From: an uncultured Clostridia bacterium
GTDB lineage: Bacteria; Bacillota; Clostridia; TANB77; CAG-508
NCBI GenBank assembly: GCA_944388645.1
Contig: CALXJO010000011.1
Location: forward strand, 1-16,107
Direction: 5' to 3'
Length of the DNA stretch: 16,107 nt
In this document: positions 1 to 5,652 of the stretch, in pieces
Layout of the letters: each line of letters opens with the position of its first letter
Position numbering within the stretch: the first letter of the stretch is position 1
Notes under the pieces: model-generated
Told to the model about the DNA's origin: nothing
Seen by the model: only the letters and a program-made list of their open reading frames with translations
Database searches by the model: none
Program-made: the position numbers and the translations under genes

Positions 1-396
1 TTTGTAGCCTAATATTGAATCACCTACATAATTATAATGTGGCACTTCACATTTATTGAAAATAATTACATTTTTAAGCTCTGTTGAATTTCCAATAACT
101 GCACCTTCTCCTACTATTGCATTCCCTCTAATAAATGCACAATGTCTTATTTCAGCGTCTTTGCAAATAATTGCAGGTCCATGAATATAAGCTGATTCAA
201 AAACTTTAGCACTTTTATGAATCCAAACATCTTCTCCTATCTTTTTATATTCATCTTTTGGAAGCTTTTTGCCAAGCTCTAATATAAATTCACTAATATG
301 TGGCAATACTTCCCATGGATATGTATATTTTATCAATAAATCCTTTGCAATAGACTCATCTAGACTAAATAAATTATTAATTTTACAATTTTCCAT
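1..396 (-). CDS. Left-handed beta-helix nucleotidyltransferase-associated protein (GlmU C-domain-like), 3' part missing
   Basis: The first 132 codons are visible; the gene runs off the left edge, so the C-terminus is missing. The start is ATG at 396-394, with SD AGGAGG at 405-410. After about 55 residues of leading helix (including TYPWEVLPHISEFI), hexapeptide-repeat beta-helix sequence begins: IGEDVWIHKSAKVF, then GPAIICKDAEIRHCAFIRG, then GEGAVIGNSTELKNVI. The segment VPHYNYVGDSILGYK matches the conserved patch of the acetyltransferase half of GlmU-type proteins. Family members are usually annotated as glucosamine-1-phosphate acetyltransferase or UDP-GlcNAc pyrophosphorylase, but this one has no nucleotidyltransferase domain in the visible part. 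It follows the UDPGP-family uridylyltransferase gene in the same direction after 107 nt, and I infer co-transcription and a shared role in UDP-amino-sugar supply. The beta-helix fold is secure; the exact acyl-transfer activity is not. Confidence 0.82.
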   Translation of the reverse strand, partial: MENCKINNLFSLDESIAKDLLIKYTYPWEVLPHISEFILELGKKLPKDEYKKIGEDVWIHKSAKVFESAYIHGPAIICKDAEIRHCAFIRGNAIVGEGAVIGNSTELKNVIIFNKCEVPHYNYVGDSILGYK

Positions 397-412
397 TCTA
401 TTTTCCTCCTAA

Positions 413-498
413 TCGCCCAAGAGGGACGCCCCTTTTTGGGCGAAATTATGTAAAAAAATTTAAGCTTTCGCCCAAAAAGGGGCGTCCCTCTTGGGCGA
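413..498. repeat. Perfect 33-bp inverted repeat between two operon genes
   Basis: Arms 413-445 and 466-498 are exact reverse complements around a 20-nt AT-rich loop (446-465). Within each arm the ends are also complementary (TCGCCCAA / TTGGGCGA), so each arm could fold on its own. Each arm carries a GGGACGCCCC core (or its complement) beside a run of five T or A. In the mRNA of the minus-strand operon the hairpin starts just after the uridylyltransferase stop codon and ends 2 nt before the SD of the next gene. It is much more GC-rich than its surroundings. It looks like a REP- or MITE-type palindromic element; no encoded transposase is present here. Confidence 0.9.
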
Positions 499-503
499 AG
501 ATT

Positions 504-1760
504 TTAATTATTTTTTGCATGAAAGTCATTATATAATTTTTTTGCTGTTTCTGGACTATCATTTCCTTCTGCATTCTTTACTGGAGCAAAGTCTTCTTCT
601 CTTCTTCCTCTTAATATAGACATATCGTCAAAATAATTGAATGCATCAAATATAAATGCTTCAAATTTATATGCATTTGGTTCTTTTACCTCTATAAATT
701 CTCCGTCTTCATTCATATAGTCTGTTTTCTTATTTGCTACATGATATGGTAAATCTATTTTTGCTATTTTCTCTAAAGCATCCAATGTATATAGATTACA
801 CATTATATGTGCTTCTCCATATAATAACTCTCCATCTTCGTCTGTTTGTTCTGCCATGTCTTCTGGAAGTTCGCTATATTCTATTACTGATGGAACACCA
901 TTTGCTTTGCAGAATACTCCAACTCTTTCTTTTGGATAATTCTTTGGAACTGATTTTGCTGCTATCTCATGTTTTTCGTCTATTGCAAGTCCTATTAACA
1001 TTGGATCAACCATGTTTAATAATACATTATCTACTGCACCAATGAATATCCACTGTACTCCTTTTTGTTTCATATCATCTAAAATTCCAGCTTTTTTCAT
1101 TGATTTATATATACAACCATTTCCATCTGCAGCTATTTTTATAGAATAATCTTTATCAATAACTAAACTACCGTTTGTAAATAATAATGGTAAATTTCCT
1201 TGTGTAAAGAATTTAACAGCTTCTTGTGGATAACCAAAATAATTATGAGCTTTATAAAATTCTTCTGTCTCTTTATCATTCTCTGTACTTGTCATTATAT
1301 ACCATGGAATTGTTATTCCATATTTTTTATTAGCTTTTTCTAAGTTTTCAGCTAATATTTGGAATAAATATTTTGGCTCTGGTTCTACATCTATCTTAAA
1401 TGTTCCTTTTGGTCCTTTATGTCCCAGTCTTGTTCCTTGGCCCCCAGCCATTGTTACTACTGCATATTTTCCATTTTTAATTATTTCTTCGCCTAAATTT
1501 AAATATGTATTTCTTTTCTCATCTGATATTTTATATTTATCTACATAATTAATATGTTCTAGTTTCTTTTCCAAAATTTCTGGAGTTTCTTGCGTTTCTT
1601 TATATAATTTTCTTAATTGTTCAAAATCTAGCTGTAATATTTGTTCTGCTAGTTTTTCCTTTTTTTCTGAATCTAGCTTTCTTAATATTCTTAATACAGA
1701 ATCTTGTTTGTTTTCTTCTAATAATTTTTCTGCTTTTAATATTTTGTTTTCTACATTCAT
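504..1760 (-). CDS. UDPGP-family UTP:sugar-1-phosphate uridylyltransferase (UAP1-like)
   Basis: This 418-aa cytoplasmic enzyme of the eukaryote-like UDPGP family transfers UMP from UTP to a sugar 1-phosphate. The nucleotide-binding loop is AGGQGTRLG (residues 105-113), followed by the PKG lysine motif at 117-119. Other family landmarks in order are IMTSTEND (about 155), FFTQGNLPLL (184-193), ADGNGCIY, GAVDNVL, the EYSELPED segment, KFEAFIFDAF and EEDFAPVKNAEG near the C-terminus. The KFE...FDAF and APVKNA patches resemble UDP-GlcNAc pyrophosphorylases, although bacterial members are often named UTP-glucose-1-phosphate uridylyltransferase, so the sugar is not settled. An in-frame TGA two codons upstream fixes ATG 1760 as the first possible ATG; its SD (GGAATGAG) is weak. 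The beta-helix protein gene at 1-396 lies downstream in the same operon. Confidence 0.9.
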   Translation of the reverse strand: MNVENKILKAEKLLEENKQDSVLRILRKLDSEKKEKLAEQILQLDFEQLRKLYKETQETPEILEKKLEHINYVDKYKISDEKRNTYLNLGEEIIKNGKYAVVTMAGGQGTRLGHKGPKGTFKIDVEPEPKYLFQILAENLEKANKKYGITIPWYIMTSTENDKETEEFYKAHNYFGYPQEAVKFFTQGNLPLLFTNGSLVIDKDYSIKIAADGNGCIYKSMKKAGILDDMKQKGVQWIFIGAVDNVLLNMVDPMLIGLAIDEKHEIAAKSVPKNYPKERVGVFCKANGVPSVIEYSELPEDMAEQTDEDGELLYGEAHIMCNLYTLDALEKIAKIDLPYHVANKKTDYMNEDGEFIEVKEPNAYKFEAFIFDAFNYFDDMSILRGRREEDFAPVKNAEGNDSPETAKKLYNDFHAKNN

Positions 1761-1781
1761 ATCTCATTCCATTGACTTTTA

Positions 1782-1814
1782 CTAACACATTAGCTCTTTC
1801 AATGAATCTCCTTT
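1782..1814 (-). other. Possible six-codon leader ORF with strong ribosome binding site
   Basis: On the minus strand, AAAGGAGA (1807-1814) is followed after 4 nt by TTG (1802) and the short frame M-K-E-L-M-C, then TAG (1784-1782). The SD is much better than that of the uridylyltransferase gene 22 nt downstream. It may be a translated leader that delivers ribosomes to the weak site, or it may be coincidental. Confidence 0.25.
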
Positions 1815-1860
1815 CATTTTTCTTTACTATATAATATTTTTCTTTTTTAAATTCGTGTAT

Positions 1861-1889
1861 ATAATATCACATTTAAAGTATTAATGCAA
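1861..1889 (-). promoter_or_regulatory. Candidate sigma-A promoter for the UDP-sugar operon
   Basis: On the minus strand, TTGCAT (1884-1889) and TATTAT (1861-1866) are separated by 17 nt. This would give a leader of roughly 95 nt before the uridylyltransferase ATG. The region is AT-rich, so other TATAAT-like strings are present, including one at about 1829-1836. Confidence 0.5.
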
Positions 1890-1933
1890 TATGGTAAAAA
1901 ATGTTGAAATTTGTTGTTTTTTAAATAATTTCA

Positions 1934-1962
1934 TTGACTATCAATTTATTTCCATATATAAT
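1934..1962 (+). promoter_or_regulatory. Sigma-A promoter of the beta-CASP nuclease gene
   Basis: TTGACT (1934-1939) and a perfect TATAAT (1957-1962) are separated by exactly 17 nt, upstream of the SD at 1976-1984. Transcription would start near 1969. The promoter overlaps the first potential TTG start of the same reading frame, which rules out that longer start. Confidence 0.75.
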
Positions 1963-1990
1963 GAAGTCAAATCTCAAAGGAGGGATTTAT

Positions 1991-3427
1991 ATGTGCGATC
2001 GGTCAATTGACTGCCCGTTTTGTGTAGAATATACTTCTGCAAGTCCTGAAGTGACTGGCAGCTGTATCCAATGCATAGTGCATTATCCAAACCACACATC
2101 TACACATTTTGCTGTAGACTGTGGAACATTCCAAGAAAGAGAATATGACAATTTGAATTACTGTTTTAGTTTTGAACCTAAAGAACTTGAGTTTCTTTTG
2201 GTAACACACGCACACATTGACCATATTGGAAGGATTCCTTTTCTTGTAAAAAAAGGATTCTCTGGTCCGATTTATTGTACGAACGATACCAAACAAATTA
2301 TGGATTTTTCACTAAGAAATTCTGTTCACATTGTTAAGAGCAATGCTGGCAAAAAAGGTTATGAACCTCTTTTTGTTAGTGAAGATGTTGCAAATGCAAT
2401 GTTGCAGGTTAGAGGAATTCCAATCAACTCATTTGTTAAAATTGATGACCACATAAGAGCCTATTTTTTTACAAATGGACATCTTATTGGAGCCGCCACC
2501 ATTCTCGTTCAAATTTTTTATGAAAATCTCCAACCAATTAATATAATATTTGGCGGAGATTACAATGACCGCAATATGTTTTTTGATGTTCCAAAACTTC
2601 CTGAAGAAATACGAAAACTCCCTGTAACGATTTTTACTGAAGCAACATACGGATATATGAATTCTGATGAAGTTGACTACTGTTTTGAAGATAACCTCGT
2701 TCAGTTCTATAAAGAGCATCCAGATGGAATTGTAGTAATTCCAACATTTGCTTTAAGGACTCACGAAATTATTAAAACAGTAGGCTCTATGCAACAGTGT
2801 GGACTTATTAATCCATTTACAGTTTATGTTGATGGTAAAATGTCTAGCACATTTAATCAAATGGTTGCATCTGGAGCTTTTGAATCTATCCCAAAAGACA
2901 ATATAGGCTTTTTACCTCGGAAGTTCAAATATCTTCGCAAAGAAATTCGGGCTAATCGTTACACAAGCACTTCTCCTCAAATTATCATTGCTTCGTCAGG
3001 CACTGGGTCCTATGGACCTATCGTAAACTACCTGCAAAATATGTTTAATAGAGAAGATGTTCTCTTTCATTTTACAGGTTACCCCGTTCCTGGAACAGTT
3101 GCCAGAAAATTGTATGATGCAGAGGATGAAGCTTATGTAAATATTGCAGGTCTTTGTGTAAAGAAAAAAGCAACTGTTAAATTTACTAGTCAGTTTTCCG
3201 CACATGCAAAACAAGACCAAATTATGAATTTTCTTACAAGTTTTGAAAATCCGGTATTTGTAATTGTCACACATGGCAACCAAAACCCGAAGGCAATTAT
3301 TGCAGAACAAGCTTTGAATAAGCTTAATATTCCAAATGTTGGAATATTATCCAATGAAGTTCGCTTTTTAGTCGGACGTGACGGTTTAATTGAAGCTAGC
3401 TCTACAGAGTATGATTCTACCGTCTAA
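1991..3427 (+). CDS. Beta-CASP metallo-beta-lactamase-fold ribonuclease-like protein
   Basis: This 478-aa predicted metal-dependent RNA/nucleic-acid hydrolase belongs to the beta-CASP (CPSF/RNase J-like) group. I start it at ATG 1991, behind the strong SD AAAGGAGGG (1976-1984). All metal motifs are present in order: VDCG (Asp43), THAHIDH (His73, His75, Asp77, His78), NGHLIGAA (His164) and FGGDYND (Asp190). The beta-CASP motifs follow: TEATYG (Glu217), FSAHAKQD (His405) and THGN (His428), with the RNA-specificity-type segment GYPVPGTVARKL between them. The size fits the family. The N-terminus carries a CPFC pair (Cys8, Cys11), and Cys25 and Cys28 form a second CxxC in the first strands, so an extra metal site is conceivable. 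Sampled base composition is richer in G+C than the flanking genes (38% in 3001-3060 against 32% in 13261-13320). It has its own promoter and terminator, which suggests acquisition by transfer. The RNA substrate is unknown. Confidence 0.88.
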   Translation: MCDRSIDCPFCVEYTSASPEVTGSCIQCIVHYPNHTSTHFAVDCGTFQEREYDNLNYCFSFEPKELEFLLVTHAHIDHIGRIPFLVKKGFSGPIYCTNDTKQIMDFSLRNSVHIVKSNAGKKGYEPLFVSEDVANAMLQVRGIPINSFVKIDDHIRAYFFTNGHLIGAATILVQIFYENLQPINIIFGGDYNDRNMFFDVPKLPEEIRKLPVTIFTEATYGYMNSDEVDYCFEDNLVQFYKEHPDGIVVIPTFALRTHEIIKTVGSMQQCGLINPFTVYVDGKMSSTFNQMVASGAFESIPKDNIGFLPRKFKYLRKEIRANRYTSTSPQIIIASSGTGSYGPIVNYLQNMFNREDVLFHFTGYPVPGTVARKLYDAEDEAYVNIAGLCVKKKATVKFTSQFSAHAKQDQIMNFLTSFENPVFVIVTHGNQNPKAIIAEQALNKLNIPNVGILSNEVRFLVGRDGLIEASSTEYDSTV

Positions 3428-3443
3428 ACACTAAATTTAGATG

Positions 3444-3497
3444 AAAAAAGAAGAGAGCCGCCAGATGCATTTATAACATCTGACGGCTCTCTTCTTT
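3444..3497. terminator. Strong bidirectional hairpin terminator
   Basis: Arms 3447-3467 and 3477-3497 pair over 21 positions with a single mismatch (3461/3483) around a 9-nt loop. The stem has a GC-rich middle, an A-run at its left foot and a T-rich right foot. It sits between two convergent genes (the nuclease stop at 3427 and the small-protein stop at 3533), so it can serve both strands. Confidence 0.85.
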
Positions 3498-3532
3498 AAG
3501 TTTGCCTATTTAGGCTTGTGCTTTCGGAGGTT

Positions 3533-3877
3533 TTATCTTTTTACATTTGCCGATAAATTAATCGTGTACCTAAAAGCATGGTACGGAATATCGGCTCTGT
3601 CCAAAACATCTCGGTCTTTTTTCGTCAAGGTCGTATCTATGACCGCCTTACCCTTGTGAGCTGCACGGTCAATAACCTTGAGAATTCTAGGGAATCCTGC
3701 AGTTTCCATGTATTTGCGTGTCTGTACCAGATACCGGGTAGGTTCGATGGGAAAATACTTACTCAAGTAGTCGTAAGATTCCCTGTCCAGTTTCCAGTTT
3801 GCCTCGGTGACTCCTTTTCGTCTCATCTCATTGAGCTTGCGCCGTTTTTGGGTAAGACGATACTGAGAATTCTTCAC
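3533..3877 (-). CDS. Unrecognised small basic protein
   Basis: This is a 114-aa protein I do not recognise. The start is GTG at 3877-3875, with a strong SD AAAGGAGG (3888-3895) 10 nt away. The first 30 residues are very rich in Arg/Lys (RLTQKRRKLNEMRRKG) and probably helical, which would suit nucleic-acid contact, although this is only inference. The middle has KYFPIEPTRYLVQTRKYMET, and the C-terminal half has KKDRDVLDRADIPYHAFRYT. There are no cysteines, no signal peptide and no membrane segment. Base composition is strikingly GC-rich for the window: 27 of 60 bases (45%) are G or C in 3661-3720. It is convergent with the beta-CASP gene and shares its terminator. The clear SD and promoter argue for a real gene. 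Origin from a phage, plasmid or other transfer event is possible. Confidence 0.7.
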   Translation of the reverse strand: MKNSQYRLTQKRRKLNEMRRKGVTEANWKLDRESYDYLSKYFPIEPTRYLVQTRKYMETAGFPRILKVIDRAAHKGKAVIDTTLTKKDRDVLDRADIPYHAFRYTINLSANVKR

Positions 3878-3926
3878 CTAAAAACTACCTCCTTTAAATA
3901 AAATTGCAAACTGCGTCGGTAATTAT

Positions 3927-3955
3927 ATTATAACACATAATGTAAAATTTTTGAA
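3927..3955 (-). promoter_or_regulatory. Candidate sigma-A promoter of the 114-aa protein gene
   Basis: On the minus strand there is a perfect TATAAT (3927-3932), with TTCAAA (3950-3955) 17 nt upstream as a weak -35. The -10 lies about 50 nt before the GTG start. The -10 is convincing and the -35 is not. Confidence 0.5.
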
Positions 3956-3994
3956 TGATTTTGTTTTATTTTGTAAAAATTTGTTTTATTATCA

Positions 3995-5473
3995 TTATAG
4001 TATTATACAGATTAGTCCTCCGCTTCCTTCGTTTATTATTCTTTCTAGTGTCTCTTGCAATTTTTCTTGTGCATCTTCTGGCATCTTCATTAGTTTACTT
4101 TGAAGTCCTTCATTTACAAGCTCATGCAAACTTTTTCCAAATATGTTTGATTCCCATATCTTCTTTGGATCACTTTCAAATTCTGAAAGAAGAGATTCTA
4201 CTAGTTCTTGTGATTGTTTCTCACTTCCAACTATTGGAGATACTTCTGTTTCTATATCTGCTCTTATCATATGTATTGAAGGAGCTTTTGCTCTTAGTTT
4301 TACACCATATCTTGAGCCTTGTTTTACCATTTCTGGTTCTTCTAGTATTAATTCATCTATTGATGGGCTTACTATTCCATAACCTGTTTCGTTTACTTCT
4401 TGCAAAGCATACGCTACCTTATCATATTCTTTTTTTACATTTGCAAAAGTTATCATACTAGAGAATAGCTCTCCTTCATTTGTTATCTCTACCCCTGATA
4501 TTTCTGTTAATACCTTATAGAATAAATCATCAAGTAAGTTTATTGTTATATTAATACTTCCTGTTCCAAGCTGAATTTCATTTATTAAACTATTTTTTAT
4601 TACATCTGTATTTTGCAGTTTTGTTATTCTACTATCTATTTGTTTTAATATGCTTACACCTTTAAATGCTTCCTTTATCTCATCATATAATTCTTCTTTT
4701 AGCCAATGATTTTCTGGAAGTCCATCTACCCATCTTGGGAAATTAATGTTTATTCTCTCAATTGGAAATTCATATAATACTTTACCAAATATCTCATCTA
4801 TTTTGTTTACTGTTAAATTTTCACAATCTGTTGGAATTACCTGTGTGTCATATTTTTCCTGAAGTTTTTGTGCCAAACTTTGCGTATAGTCTGAATCTGG
4901 ATCATTTGAATTTAATACTATTATAAATGGCTTGTTTAGTTCTTTTAGTTCTTTTACAACTCTTTCTTCAGGTGCAATATAATCTTCTCTTGAAATATCT
5001 GTAATACTTCCATCAGTTGTTACTAGTATTCCAATTGTTGAATGTTCTTGTATTACCTTCTTAGTTCCAATCTCTGCTGCCTGTTCAAAAGGCATCTCTT
5101 CAGTACTCCAAGGCGTTTTTACCATTCTTGGCATATCATCTTCCAAATAGCCTATAGCATTATTTACCAGATAACCTACACAATCAACTAGTCTAACATT
5201 TAAATTAATGTTATCTCCTACCGTAATTGCCACTGCTTCATTGGGAATAAATTTTGGTTCTGTTGTCATTATAGTTCTTCCACCAGCACTTTGTGGCAAC
5301 TCATCTTGAGCTCTTTCTTTTTTATATTCATTGTCTATGTTAGGAATAACCAATAAATCCATAAATCGTTTTATGAAAGTTGACTTACCAGTTCTAACAG
5401 GACCAACTACACCAACATAAATATCGCCATCAGTTCTTTTTGCTATATCTTGATATAACCTATTATCTTTCAT
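3995..5473 (-). CDS. spoIVA: Stage IV sporulation protein A, spore coat morphogenetic ATPase
   Basis: This 492-aa protein matches the length I know for Bacillus subtilis SpoIVA. SpoIVA is made in the mother cell, hydrolyses ATP, polymerises irreversibly on the outer forespore membrane, and forms the platform for coat assembly and cortex formation. The N-terminal Walker A loop is GPVRTGKST (residues 24-32, Lys30). TIMTTEP (about 67-73) supplies the switch threonines, and the Walker B-like aspartate is Asp97 in VDCVGY. The NSNDPDSD segment takes the place of the usual guanine-specificity loop. The C-terminus, GSGGLICIIL, is the hallmark hydrophobic tail used for membrane anchoring via SpoVM. 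The start is ATG 5473, with SD AAGGAGG about 10 nt upstream. It is divergent from the germination operon. A mother-cell sigma-E promoter is expected; CATA-type -10 strings are present upstream, but I could not pair one with a convincing -35. Confidence 0.97.
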   Translation of the reverse strand: MKDNRLYQDIAKRTDGDIYVGVVGPVRTGKSTFIKRFMDLLVIPNIDNEYKKERAQDELPQSAGGRTIMTTEPKFIPNEAVAITVGDNINLNVRLVDCVGYLVNNAIGYLEDDMPRMVKTPWSTEEMPFEQAAEIGTKKVIQEHSTIGILVTTDGSITDISREDYIAPEERVVKELKELNKPFIIVLNSNDPDSDYTQSLAQKLQEKYDTQVIPTDCENLTVNKIDEIFGKVLYEFPIERININFPRWVDGLPENHWLKEELYDEIKEAFKGVSILKQIDSRITKLQNTDVIKNSLINEIQLGTGSINITINLLDDLFYKVLTEISGVEITNEGELFSSMITFANVKKEYDKVAYALQEVNETGYGIVSPSIDELILEEPEMVKQGSRYGVKLRAKAPSIHMIRADIETEVSPIVGSEKQSQELVESLLSEFESDPKKIWESNIFGKSLHELVNEGLQSKLMKMPEDAQEKLQETLERIINEGSGGLICIIL

Positions 5474-5567
5474 TTTTATTTTAACCTCCTTACAATTATC
5501 AATTGTTTAAATTATGTGTTTGTACAATAAACTTTATTTAATGTATATTTAATATTTGCAAAGTTAT

Positions 5568-5597
5568 GCATAAAAACAAAATTATTTTTACATATTT
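5568..5597 (+). promoter_or_regulatory. Candidate forespore sigma-G promoter of the germination operon
   Basis: GCATA (5568-5572) fits the sigma-G -35 pattern GHATR. After an 18-nt spacer, CATATTT (5591-5597) matches the -10 pattern CATNHTA at all but the last base. Transcription would start near 5604, about 50 nt before the TTG start. Operons of this kind are normally sigma-G dependent, which supports the reading. The region is so AT-rich that a chance match is possible. Confidence 0.4.
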
Positions 5598-5652
5598 TTG
5601 TTTTTTTAGTAAAAACTATATGTAAATATTTTTGCTTTTTGGGAGGCTTATT

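Noticed and set aside
1934..1990. Longer N-terminus for the beta-CASP protein from TTG 1934
   Set aside because: The region holds the -35 and -10 boxes and the strong SD, so the translated gene must start at 1991.
3955..4461. 168-codon plus-strand frame opposite spoIVA
   Set aside because: Leucine-rich translation typical of the antisense of an AT-rich gene, with no SD and full overlap with the clear spoIVA gene.
5474..5600. Sigma-E promoter for spoIVA (CATAACTT or CATAATTT on the minus strand)
   Set aside because: The -10-like strings exist, but no acceptable -35 lies 14-15 nt upstream, so I did not list one.
5632..5652. Start of the GerA-type subunit at TTG 5632
   Set aside because: The SD GGGAGG lies after this codon and is correctly spaced for TTG 5653.
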